Assembly: GCA_023438885.1 (NCBI GenBank)
Contig: JAEXPS010000192.1
Span: 1-29,230 of the forward strand
DNA length: 29,230 nt
Reading direction: 5' to 3'
Origin: Actinomycetes bacterium
GTDB taxonomy: Bacteria; Actinomycetota; Actinomycetes; Actinomycetales; Cellulomonadaceae
In this document: positions 15,631 to 22,968 of the stretch, in pieces
Position numbering within the stretch: the first letter of the stretch is position 1
Layout: every line of letters begins with the position of its first letter
Translations under genes and position numbers: made by a program
The notes under the pieces: model-generated
Seen by the model: only the letters and a program-made list of their open reading frames with translations
Told to the model about the DNA's origin: nothing
The model's database searches: none

Positions 15631-16448
15631 GCGGGGACGACGCCATCGGGGTGGACGTCCTGCGCGCGGTCGACCCGCGCGCGGGGGTCGCGCTCTACCG
15701 GCAGATCGCGGACCAGCTCGCCGACGTGATCCGCGGCGCGGCGCCGGGGACGAGGCTCCCCTCCGAGCCGGAGATCGTCACGCGGCTCGGGGTGAGCCGG
15801 GCGACTGCCACGCAGGCGCTGCGGGACCTCGAGCAGCGAGGCCTGGTCTACCGGCGGCAGGGCAAGGGCACCTACGTGGCCAAGCCGGGCCCGGTGCTGC
15901 GCAGCGACCGGTCGACGACGCTCCCCTCCTTCAGCGAGGACCTGCGCGCAGCGGGCCGGGTCACGTACGAGCAGGTGACCTCCCTGGAGATCGTCGCGGC
16001 CGAGCCCGACGTCGCCGCTGCACTCGGCCTGCGTCCGCGGCAGGACGTCTGGCGAGCGGAGCGGGTGATCATCAGCGACGACGAGCCGGTGGTCCACGTC
16101 ACCTCCTGGCTGCCGTGCGGCGTCTTCAAGCAGCTCAACCGTGCCGACCTGGAGAAGACGTCGCTCTATGCCCAGCTCCAGCGGCGCGACGGCTCGCCCG
16201 GCCGGCCGTGTTTCGCGAAGGAGCGGTGGAGCGCCGCCGCTGCGCCCGGGAGCACCGCCTCGATCCTCGAGCTGCCCCGATCCGCGCCCGTCATGCGCGT
16301 GGTCCGCACCGCCTTCCTGCACGACACGACGCCGGCCGAGCACTCCGTCGCCTACGTCCGCAGCGACACGTTCGCCGTGGCGATGGAGATCGACGCCCAC
16401 GAGCACCTCGCGAGCGGCCTCCCGCACCTCGCGGACGCCGCGCCATGA
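15627..16448 (+). CDS. GntR-family regulator, HutC/UTRA type
   Basis: The 273-residue protein has an N-terminal winged helix: 'LYRQIADQLADVIRGAAPGT', 'RLPSEPEIVTRLGVSRATAT' and 'QALRDLEQRGLVYRRQGKGT', the classical GntR signature. A UTRA ligand-binding domain covers about residues 100-265, with 'GLRPRQDVWRAERVIISDDE', 'VVHVTSWLP' and 'HSVAYVRSDTFAVAM'. HutC-type regulators usually bind the pathway substrate or a phosphorylated intermediate and then release DNA. The GTG overlaps the creatininase stop (GTGA), and the stop overlaps the kinase ATG. Its likely site is the GGT-NN-ACC dyad upstream of the binding-protein gene. A regulator embedded mid-operon implies autoregulation. Confidence 0.93.
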   Translation: MSGDDAIGVDVLRAVDPRAGVALYRQIADQLADVIRGAAPGTRLPSEPEIVTRLGVSRATATQALRDLEQRGLVYRRQGKGTYVAKPGPVLRSDRSTTLPSFSEDLRAAGRVTYEQVTSLEIVAAEPDVAAALGLRPRQDVWRAERVIISDDEPVVHVTSWLPCGVFKQLNRADLEKTSLYAQLQRRDGSPGRPCFAKERWSAAAAPGSTASILELPRSAPVMRVVRTAFLHDTTPAEHSVAYVRSDTFAVAMEIDAHEHLASGLPHLADAAP

Positions 16449-17947
16449 GTAGTCGCGGGGCGGGCGGCGTCGCCCTCGGCATCGACATCGGCACGACGAG
16501 CGTCAAGGTCTGTGCGCTCGACGACGCGGGGACGCTGGTCGCCACGGCGACGTCGCACCACGGGATCGACGAGCGGGCGGACGCCGTCCAGGCCGACGCG
16601 GACGGTTGGTGGGCCTCGGTCCGCCGGGCGCTGGACGCCATCGGGGCGGACCTCGACCTCGGCCGTGTCCGCGGCATCGGGCTGAGCGGCAACATGAGCT
16701 CGGTCGTGCTCCTGGGGCCGGACGGGGCGCCGCACGCCCCTGTGCTCCTGCTCGCCGACAGTCGCGGAGGTGACCGCCTCGCCGCGCTCCCCGCGCAGAC
16801 GTGCGCTGCCATCGCCGCCGCCACCGGGAACGAGCCGCGGACCGTCTTCTCGCTCGCCAGCCTGCTCTGGTGGCAGGCGACCGAGCCCGCCACGATGGCG
16901 CGGACGTCCGCGTGGGTCTCCGCCAAGGACGACGTCAGGCGCCGTCTCACGGGCGAGGTCTCGACGGACCCGACCGACGCCTACAACTCGCTGCTCCTGA
17001 CGGACGGTGCCTGGGACGAGGCGCTCGTGACGGCCGTCGGCCTCGACCCCGGGATCTTCCCGCGCGTCCGGCGCAGCGACGAGCGCGCGGGAGACGTGAC
17101 CGCGGCCGCGGCGGCTGCGACCGGCCTGCCGGTCGGCGTGCCGGTGGCCACCGGCTCCGGCGACGTCGCGTCCGCGCTCGCCGGTCTCGGTGGTCTGGCG
17201 GACGACGTCCTCGCGGTCTCCCTGGGCACGTCCGTCACCCTCATGGCCGGCCTCGGCGAGGGAAGCCGCCCGTCCCTGCCGGCGCGCGCCCAGGGTGCGC
17301 TGACCGTGCACCCCGCCGCCGACGGGTCGTGGTTCGCCCTCGGCTCCCTGCTCACCGGCGGGCTCGCCCTCAACTGGCTGCGCTCGCAGGTCGGGCCCGA
17401 GGCCGTCGCGGCGGCGCCGTCCGTCCTCGGCGCCGACGACCCGCTGCACTTCCTGCCGTACCTGGCCGGGACCGGGAGCCCCGACTTCGTCCCGGACGCG
17501 ACGGGCACGATCCTCGGCATTCGCACGAGCACGACGGCGCCGCAGATCGCGACGGCGCTCTTCGAGTCGATCGCGTTCGACCTTGCCGACCTGGTCGAGC
17601 GCATCGGCGGGGAGGGCTGGGACCACGTCGTGGTCTCCGGGGGCGGTGGCCGGATCGGGGCGTGGCCGCAGATCGTGGCGGACGTCCTCGGCCTGCGGGT
17701 CAGCCTGGTCGCGGACTCCGACCTCTCCGCGCTCGGCGCAGCCGTGCACGGGTGGTGCGCGGCCGGGCGCCGCGTGGCGCCCGCGCTGACCACGTCTGAC
17801 GTCGCTCCGCGCGCCGGAACCGCCTCCGCCTGGACGGCGCGGCGGCGACGTCACGTCGCGGCGCGCGCGGCGCTCATCGATCTCGGAACGGCCCCCCGGA
17901 CGGGGCAGAACGGAAGGCAGTCAGATGATCCGCACCGTCACCGGTGA
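16445..17947 (+). CDS. FGGY-family carbohydrate kinase
   Basis: The 500-residue kinase has both actin-like domains of the FGGY family. The N-terminal phosphate loop is 'LGIDIGTTSVKVCALDDAG', a mid-domain motif is 'STDPTDAYNSLLLTDGAWD' (Asp175/Asp178), the second phosphate loop is 'VSLGTSVTLM', and the adenosine region 'HVVVSGGGGRIGAWPQIVAD' comes near the end. It resembles gluconokinase/xylulokinase-type members; such enzymes phosphorylate a terminal hydroxyl of sugars, polyols or sugar acids. The ATG overlaps the GntR stop, and the 3' end overlaps the next gene by 23 bases. In this unit it should trap the imported compound or a hydrolysed product before the aldolase. The exact substrate cannot be read from sequence. 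Confidence 0.92.
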   Translation: MSSRGAGGVALGIDIGTTSVKVCALDDAGTLVATATSHHGIDERADAVQADADGWWASVRRALDAIGADLDLGRVRGIGLSGNMSSVVLLGPDGAPHAPVLLLADSRGGDRLAALPAQTCAAIAAATGNEPRTVFSLASLLWWQATEPATMARTSAWVSAKDDVRRRLTGEVSTDPTDAYNSLLLTDGAWDEALVTAVGLDPGIFPRVRRSDERAGDVTAAAAAATGLPVGVPVATGSGDVASALAGLGGLADDVLAVSLGTSVTLMAGLGEGSRPSLPARAQGALTVHPAADGSWFALGSLLTGGLALNWLRSQVGPEAVAAAPSVLGADDPLHFLPYLAGTGSPDFVPDATGTILGIRTSTTAPQIATALFESIAFDLADLVERIGGEGWDHVVVSGGGGRIGAWPQIVADVLGLRVSLVADSDLSALGAAVHGWCAAGRRVAPALTTSDVAPRAGTASAWTARRRRHVAARAALIDLGTAPRTGQNGRQSDDPHRHR

Positions 17948-18869
17948 CATCGAGTCCGACCAGCTCGGGTTCACCTACTCGCATGACCACCTGCTCGGCG
18001 CCCCCCCGGAGCACCGTCGCGTCGACGAGGACCTCGTGATCCTCGATCCCGCGGCGGCGCGCGCGGAGGCGCGTGCGGCCCTCGGCGTCGGTGTGCGCAG
18101 CCTCTACGAGGCGTCGGCGTGGGACTACTCCCGCAATCCCGCCGAACTCCGGGCGATCTCGGCGGAGACAGGCCTGCAGATCATCGGGTGCGGTGGCTTC
18201 AACAAGGGCGCCTGGTTCGACGACCTGCTTGCGGACGCGTCCACGGAGGAACTCGAGGAGCGGATCGTCGCCGACGTCGAGGTCGGCATGGACGGGACCG
18301 ACGTGCGGGCGGGGGTCATCAAGTACGGGACGAGCTACAACCGCGTCAGCCCCGTCGAGGAGCGGGTGCTGCGCGCGGCCGCCCGGGCGCACCGCCGCAC
18401 GGGCGCCCCTCTGCATGGCCACACCGAGACCGGCACGCTCCCGCTGACCCAGCTGGACATGCTCGAGGAGGAGGGCGTCGACCTGAACCGCGTCGGCATC
18501 GTGCACCTCATGCGCAACCCCGACCCGTTCCTGCACCGCCAGGTCGCCGCGCGCGGCACCTACCTCTGCTACGACGGCTTCGCAAAGATCAAGTACCTGC
18601 CCGAGAGCACCCGCACCGACGTGATCCTCGCGGTCGTCGAGGCCGGCTACGCGGACCGCATCCTCATCGGCGGCGACCTGGCCCGCAAGACCGACCTGAC
18701 GGCGTACACCGGCGGGCCCGGCCTGCACTACATCGCGGGCACGTGGCTTCCCCGCTTCCGGGCTGAGCTCGCCGACCGCGGTTGGTCCACCGGCGACGTC
18801 GACGAGCTGGTTCGCCTGTTCTTCGTCGAGAACCCGCGCCGCTACTTCACCTTCACCGAGCCGTACTGA
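17925..18869 (+). CDS. Phosphotriesterase-family metal hydrolase (probable lactonase)
   Basis: The 314-residue amidohydrolase-superfamily protein has the phosphotriesterase subgroup signature. HxH is seen in 'YSHDHLLG' (His20, His22), the probable carboxylated Lys is in 'VIKYGTSYNRVSP' (Lys133), His166 is in 'LHGHTETG', His194 in 'VHLMRNPD' and Asp251 in 'ILIGGDLARK'. All expected binuclear metal ligands are present, so it should be active. Characterised relatives include sugar-lactone and phospho-sugar-lactone hydrolases such as the Mycoplasma D-xylono-1,4-lactone-5-phosphate lactonase, which fits its place after a sugar kinase. The ATG lies inside the end of the kinase gene and is preceded by GGAAGG. 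The lactonase role is inferred from context. Confidence 0.9.
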   Translation: MIRTVTGDIESDQLGFTYSHDHLLGAPPEHRRVDEDLVILDPAAARAEARAALGVGVRSLYEASAWDYSRNPAELRAISAETGLQIIGCGGFNKGAWFDDLLADASTEELEERIVADVEVGMDGTDVRAGVIKYGTSYNRVSPVEERVLRAAARAHRRTGAPLHGHTETGTLPLTQLDMLEEEGVDLNRVGIVHLMRNPDPFLHRQVAARGTYLCYDGFAKIKYLPESTRTDVILAVVEAGYADRILIGGDLARKTDLTAYTGGPGLHYIAGTWLPRFRAELADRGWSTGDVDELVRLFFVENPRRYFTFTEPY

Positions 18870-18884
18870 GCGAGGACGACGACG

Positions 18885-19526
18885 ATGACGCACCCCCTCC
18901 TGACCGATCTCGGCCGCGCGGGCGTGGTCGCCGTCCTGCGTGCTCCGGACGTCGACAGCGCCCTGGCCGCGGTGGACGCGTTGGCCCGCGGCGGCATCAC
19001 CGCGATCGAGGTGACCTACTCGACCCCTGACGTGGCCACGGTGCTCAGCACCATCCGGGCGCGCTTCGGCGACGCACTGGTGCTCGGTGCGGGCACACTG
19101 ACGACGCCGGCGCAAGTCGCGGAGGCCCACGAGGCCGGGGCACGGTTCCTGGTGTCCCCCGGCTTCGACACGGAGGTTGCGGCGGCCATGACCGCAACCG
19201 GGTGTCTGACGATGGTCGGCGGGTTCACCCCGACCGAGGTGCAGCGCCTGGCCCGGACCTCGGTCGACGTCGTCAAGCTGTTCCCGGGCTCCGTGGGCGG
19301 GCCCGCTCTGCTCCGTGCGCTGCGCGCGCCGTTCCCGGACCTGGTCTACGTGCCGACGGGCGGCGTCGACGAGCACAACCTCGGCGACTGGCTGGCCGCG
19401 GGCGCCCTGGCCGTGGGTGCGGGCGGCGAGCTGGTTCCTCGGGACGCCTTGCTCCGCGGCGACGTCGAGGACATCACTGCCCGCGCCCGCCGCTTCGTCC
19501 AGGCACTCGAGCGGGCGCGGGCCTGA
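18885..19526 (+). CDS. KDPG/KHG-type aldolase
   Basis: This 213-residue class I aldolase belongs to the KDPG/KHG (Eda) family. The Schiff-base Lys is in 'VVKLFPGS' (Lys131), the catalytic Glu in 'ITAIEVTYSTP' (Glu42), and GAGTLTTPAQV, 'FLVSPGFD' and 'GGFTPTEVQ' are conserved. It cleaves a 2-keto-3-deoxy acid, usually phosphorylated, to pyruvate plus an aldehyde (glyceraldehyde 3-phosphate for KDPG and KDPGal). The length is normal. The ATG follows GCGAGGA at suitable distance, 15 bases after the phosphotriesterase gene. It gives the strongest pointer to the pathway's end. No sugar-acid dehydratase, normally needed to make the 2-keto-3-deoxy substrate, is in this window. Confidence 0.93.
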   Translation: MTHPLLTDLGRAGVVAVLRAPDVDSALAAVDALARGGITAIEVTYSTPDVATVLSTIRARFGDALVLGAGTLTTPAQVAEAHEAGARFLVSPGFDTEVAAAMTATGCLTMVGGFTPTEVQRLARTSVDVVKLFPGSVGGPALLRALRAPFPDLVYVPTGGVDEHNLGDWLAAGALAVGAGGELVPRDALLRGDVEDITARARRFVQALERARA

Positions 19527-20722
19527 TGCCGACGGCCGGGCTGTACGCCTTCCCGAGCGACCTCGTCGACGAAGGGCCGGCGCAGGTGGCGCGGGCCGCG
19601 GCGGATCTCGGGGCCGACGCGCTCGTGCTCGCGCTCGCCTACCACCAGGCGCGGGACCTCGTGCCGCACGCCGGCGACAAGCCGGTGGTGCGCTACCGCG
19701 ACGACGCCGTGTTCGTGGCGGCGTCCCGCTGGTGGGAGGGGTTGCGGCTCCGGCCGCAGGAGGGTCCGGACCTCGAGCGGGCCGCCGTGGCCGAGCTGCT
19801 CGCGCTCGCGGACCGGCCGGCCGTCGAGGCGTGGACCGTCTTCTGTCACAACACGTCCCTGGGCCGCGCGGTCACTGACGTCGCGTCGCGCACGTGCTTC
19901 GGAGACCGGCTGTACTCCAACCTGTGCCCGGCGAACCCTGACGTCGTCGCCTATGCCTGCGCGCTCGCGTCTGCCGTCGTCGCCCAGGGCGTGGACGTCG
20001 TGGCCGAGGCACTCAGTGCCCAGACCTTCGCGCACGGACACCACCACGAGCGCTCGTTCACTCCCCTCGGGGACCTCGACGAGGCGATCCTCGGCCTGTG
20101 CTTCTGCGACGCGTGCTCAGCCCGGGCCCAGGGGCGCGGCGCCGACGTCCCCCGCCTGGCCCACGCCGCGCAAGCGCACCTGCGGCTCGCGTTCGCAGGC
20201 AGGATCGGCGGCCCGGCCTCGCCCGAAGCGCTGGCCGACGCCCTCGGCCCGGACGTCCTGACGCTGATGGACTGCCGGCGCGACGCCGTGACCGGACTGG
20301 CCGCGGCGGTGACGGCGGTGGTGCGCTCCGGCGGGCGGCGGCTGTCGTACATGGACCTGACCGGGGCCGTGCTCGGGTACGCGGACGGCCTGCCGACAGG
20401 CGCGGAGGCCGGTTCGCAGGCCTGGCGCCTGTCGATCGACCCGGCCGCGGTCGGCTCCGTCGTGGATTCCTACACCGTGCTGGGCTACGCGTCCGATCCC
20501 GAGCGGCTGGCGGCGGACGTCGCCTCGGTGCGGGCCGCCGTCGGGCCACTCCCGTTGACGGTCATCCTGCGCCCCGGTTGGCCGGACACGACATCGCCGG
20601 CGCACCTCGCCGACAAGGTGGCCGCCGCCCGCGAGGGCGGCGCCGACCGCGTCGACTTCTACAACTACGGCATGTACGACGCCGCGGTTCTCGCGCGCAT
20701 CCCGGGGGCACTCCGGATCTGA
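19526..20722 (+). CDS. Uncharacterised TIM-barrel-like protein with a Cys cluster
   Basis: This 398-residue protein has no function I can name. It opens 'AGLYAFPSDLVDEGPAQVAR' and shows alternating strand/helix patterns suggesting a TIM barrel. Distinct conserved-looking segments are 'WTVFCHNTSLG', 'NLCPANPDVVAYACALASAV', 'VDVVAEALS' with a possible catalytic Glu, 'HGHHHERS', and 'LCFCDACSARA' (Cys192, Cys194, Cys197). CxCxxC-type motifs with a His-rich loop suggest metal binding. The layout recalls uncharacterised glycoside-hydrolase-like barrels. No signal peptide is present. The ATG overlaps the aldolase stop (TGATG), so it is translated with the pathway. It may be the enzyme acting first on the imported compound; that is inference from context only. 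Confidence 0.8.
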   Translation: MPTAGLYAFPSDLVDEGPAQVARAAADLGADALVLALAYHQARDLVPHAGDKPVVRYRDDAVFVAASRWWEGLRLRPQEGPDLERAAVAELLALADRPAVEAWTVFCHNTSLGRAVTDVASRTCFGDRLYSNLCPANPDVVAYACALASAVVAQGVDVVAEALSAQTFAHGHHHERSFTPLGDLDEAILGLCFCDACSARAQGRGADVPRLAHAAQAHLRLAFAGRIGGPASPEALADALGPDVLTLMDCRRDAVTGLAAAVTAVVRSGGRRLSYMDLTGAVLGYADGLPTGAEAGSQAWRLSIDPAAVGSVVDSYTVLGYASDPERLAADVASVRAAVGPLPLTVILRPGWPDTTSPAHLADKVAAAREGGADRVDFYNYGMYDAAVLARIPGALRI

Positions 20723-20743
20723 TGCGCGGTCGGCACGGGCCGG

Positions 20744-20758
20744 CCGCCTCGGAGGCGG
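20744..20758 (+). terminator. Candidate operon-end hairpin
   Basis: CCGCCT (20744-20749) and AGGCGG (20753-20758) pair around a CGG loop, 21 bases after the last stop of the ten-gene unit and before the convergent tRNA. It is short and lacks a U-tract, so it is a modest candidate. Confidence 0.35.
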
Positions 20759-20847
20759 GCACCAGTGAGATCGAGCCGACGTTCGCTCGCCCATGGCGGC
20801 GGGTCTCGCTCACGAGGCGCTCATCGCGCTCTGACCTGAACCAAAGA

Positions 20848-20921
20848 TGGAGCGGGCGACGGGAATCGAACCCGCGCTCTCAGCTTGGGAAGCTGAAGTT
20901 CTACCATTGAACTACGCCCGC
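20848..20921 (-). tRNA. tRNA-Gly (anticodon CCC)
   Basis: Read on the minus strand, the acceptor GCGGGCG pairs with CGCCCGC. The D-arm region is AGTTCAATGGTAGAAC, the anticodon stem TCAGC/GCTGA encloses the loop TTCCCAA (anticodon CCC, reading GGG), and the T arm is GCGGGTTCGATTCCCGT. The discriminator is T, as usual for tRNA-Gly, and CCA is encoded (plus-strand TGG at 20848-20850). A TAAGAT that could be a -10 lies upstream on the minus strand (20963-20968). The gene is convergent with the ten-gene unit. Confidence 0.95.
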
Positions 20922-21031
20922 GAGGCGCACCGGAGGGCTGTCCCGGTAGCGCTGCGGCAGCGATCTTACCGGGTCGCGGGTGGCGCAGGTGGCGCACTCC
21001 AACCCATGGAACGCTGGTCGCCGTGCCACCC

Positions 21032-21619
21032 ATGCTGCGCCCGTACCATCCCAGCGACCTGCCGGCCCTGTACCGCGTGTGCCTGCTCACGGGCGACGCC
21101 GGGGCGGACGCCACGCCGCTCTACCGCGACCCCGACCTCCTCGGGCACGTGTACCTCGGCCCGTATCCCGCGAGCGACCCGGCCCTGTGCTTCGTCGTGC
21201 AGGACGACGAGGGGATCGCGGGCTACATCGTGGGGACCGCGGACACAGCAGGCTTCAACCGGTGGGCCGACGAGCACTGGTGGCCGGTGCTGCGCCAGCG
21301 CTACCCGCGGCGCGACGACCCGCACGACGGCACGCAGGACCACCTGCTCGTCGGCCTGATCCATGACGAGGACCACGACGGGGCGCCCGCCGGCTACCCG
21401 GCCCACCTGCACATCGACCTGCTGCCGCGGCTACAGGGCCAGGGCTGGGGCCGTGTGCTGATCACCGCGCTCACCGATGCTCTGCGTGACCGGGGCGTGC
21501 CCGGCGTGCACCTGCGCGTCAGCGAGGACAACGCAGGCGCCCGCGCGTTCTACACGCGGCTCGGCTTCGCGCCCGACGAGGACGACGTCTGGCTGCTGTC
21601 GCTGGCCCCGCGCCACTAA
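21032..21619 (+). CDS. GNAT-family N-acetyltransferase
   Basis: The 195-residue protein has the GNAT fold. It starts 'MLRPYHPSDLPALYRVCLLT' and has 'YLGPYPASDPALCFVVQDDE' with 'GIAGYIVGTADTAGFN'. The acetyl-CoA-binding motif A is 'HLHIDLLPRLQGQGWGRVLI' (QGQGWG), followed by 'VPGVHLRVSEDNAGARAFYT' and 'RLGFAP'. The acceptor is unknown. It resembles the longer GNATs that have an insertion between strands 3 and 4. Start is uncertain: a GTG lies three codons upstream, and neither has a strong ribosome binding site. It is a single gene between the tRNA and a repeat-filled gap. Confidence 0.88.
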   Translation: MLRPYHPSDLPALYRVCLLTGDAGADATPLYRDPDLLGHVYLGPYPASDPALCFVVQDDEGIAGYIVGTADTAGFNRWADEHWWPVLRQRYPRRDDPHDGTQDHLLVGLIHDEDHDGAPAGYPAHLHIDLLPRLQGQGWGRVLITALTDALRDRGVPGVHLRVSEDNAGARAFYTRLGFAPDEDDVWLLSLAPRH

Positions 21620-21632
21620 ACGCAACCGACAA

Positions 21633-21935
21633 GCCAGCGCCACCCTCCACGCCGAGCGCCACCCTCCACGCCGAGCGCCACTCTCTGCGCCGAACGCCAT
21701 CGGTTGCGCCGAGCGCTGCCTCATTCGGCGCGAAGCAGGCCGCGCTCGACGCAGAACTTGGCGCTCGACGCAGAGGGTGGCGCTCGATGGGGGCCGCGCT
21801 CGGTGAGGGGGGCGGCGTTCGACGCAGAGGGTGGCGCTCGGTGGGGCCGCGTTCGGTGAGGGGGGTGGCGTTCGGCGGGGAGCCGCGTTCGGTGAGGGGG
21901 GTGGCGCTCGACGAAGGGGGTGACGCTCGGTCGAG
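21633..21935. repeat. Intergenic 19-nt repeat cluster 1
   Basis: This gene-free gap is filled by copies of one short unit. From 21633 to about 21715 it appears as GCGCCACCCTCCACGCCGA-like copies. From 21759 to 21929, ten copies of the complementary form (TGGCG or CCGCG, then YTCG, then G/A-rich) start at 21759, 21778, 21794, 21813, 21832, 21847, 21866, 21883, 21902 and 21921, mostly 19 bases apart. The switch of orientation lies around 21712-21748, where GAGCGC and GCGCTC enclose an inner TTCG/CGAA stem. The same unit and centre occur at 27904-28028 and 29104-29230. Confidence 0.85.
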
Positions 21936-21983
21936 AGGGGCGCCCGGCCGGCGCGGTGCGTGGCCGCGTCGGAGCGGCCGGCG

Positions 21984-22958
21984 TCAGCCCTCGACGGTGA
22001 CGGTGAACGACGCGGCGAGCTCGGCGCCCGGGTCGAGCACGGTCACTCCCGTGCCCGGCACCCCCGAGGCGTGCAGCGCGAACCCGCCGTTGACGTGGGT
22101 GACCGGCTCGACCGCCAGGTAGCTGCGGCGCCGCGGCGCGTACACGACGACGTGCGAGTAGGCCTCGTCGGCCTCGATCCGCACCGTCACGTCGGGCTCG
22201 GGGTAGCGCAGGGTCGCCAGGTGCGCGCCGGTTCGTGCCGTCAGCACGTCGTCGACCTGGACCTCTCCCACCGGACGAGCGTCGCGGTAGTCGGCCCGCT
22301 GTGGGATCGCTCCCGCCGCCGCACTGGCGATGCCGCCGTGCAGCGCGTAGCCCGCCTGGGCGTCCACCTGGAGCAGCGGCTCGCCCGGCTCGCCGGGTGG
22401 ACGCGCTCCCACCGGCAGCAGCGAGCGCACGAAGTAGGGATGGTGACCGAAGCCCGCGGGGAACGGCTCGACGTCGCCGTTGCGCAGCCGCGTCGTGACG
22501 ACGAGCGACCGGTCGCGCAACGCGTAGTCCACCTGCGCCGTGAACCGCCACGGGAAATTGACGCCGACGAGGTCCGCGGAGTCGGCCTCGAGCGTGGCCT
22601 CGTCGTGCGAGCGGGAGACCAGCCGCCACGGTGCGTAGCGCAGCGCGCCGTGCATCGCCGTGCCGTCCTCGCCGTTGCGCTGGAGCTGCCAGGTCTGCCC
22701 GGCGAAGGCCAGCACGCCGGCCTCGATGCGGTTGGACCAGGGCAGCATCGGGAAGCTGGCGCAGCGCTCCGGGTTGCCGAGCCGGGAGGCCGGGGTGGGT
22801 CGCAGCAGGTTGCGCCACACCCCGTCGTCGGTGCGGATGCGGCCGGCGCCGAGGGCGGCACCGGTGCCGGGCAGCACGTCGACCTCCCAGCGATCGGTGC
22901 GCAGAGTCACCACCGGCTCGCCTGTGACGGCGGGCCGGTCCAGCTCGTCGAGGGACAT
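21984..22958 (-). CDS. Aldose 1-epimerase family protein
   Basis: The 324-residue product has the galactose-mutarotase fold. Landmarks are 'NPERCASFPMLPWSNRIEAG', 'GTAMHGALRYAPWRLVSRSH' (first catalytic His region), 'FPAGFGHHPYF' (second His region), and the late 'YLAVEPVTHVNGGFALHA' with the catalytic Glu in AVEP. It interconverts alpha and beta anomers of an aldose in the cytoplasm. The ATG (MSLDELDRPAV) lies 10 bases after the stop of the cellobiose phosphorylase gene, so the two form an operon. This suits the pathway: the phosphorylase is anomer-specific and releases free glucose. The longer frame upstream overlaps the phosphorylase gene and is rejected. Confidence 0.93.
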   Translation of the reverse strand: MSLDELDRPAVTGEPVVTLRTDRWEVDVLPGTGAALGAGRIRTDDGVWRNLLRPTPASRLGNPERCASFPMLPWSNRIEAGVLAFAGQTWQLQRNGEDGTAMHGALRYAPWRLVSRSHDEATLEADSADLVGVNFPWRFTAQVDYALRDRSLVVTTRLRNGDVEPFPAGFGHHPYFVRSLLPVGARPPGEPGEPLLQVDAQAGYALHGGIASAAAGAIPQRADYRDARPVGEVQVDDVLTARTGAHLATLRYPEPDVTVRIEADEAYSHVVVYAPRRRSYLAVEPVTHVNGGFALHASGVPGTGVTVLDPGAELAASFTVTVEG

Positions 22959-22968
22959 CGGCGGAGCC

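Noticed and set aside
10344..19526. Autoinducer-2 (Lsr) uptake operon, because of RbsABC-type importer plus FGGY kinase plus aldolase
   Set aside because: The regulator is GntR/HutC, the aldolase is KDPG-type rather than LsrF, there is no LsrG, and two metallohydrolases are present.
21759..21935. CRISPR array in the repeat-rich gap
   Set aside because: The 19-nt units are tandem without unique spacers, change orientation, and no cas genes are present.
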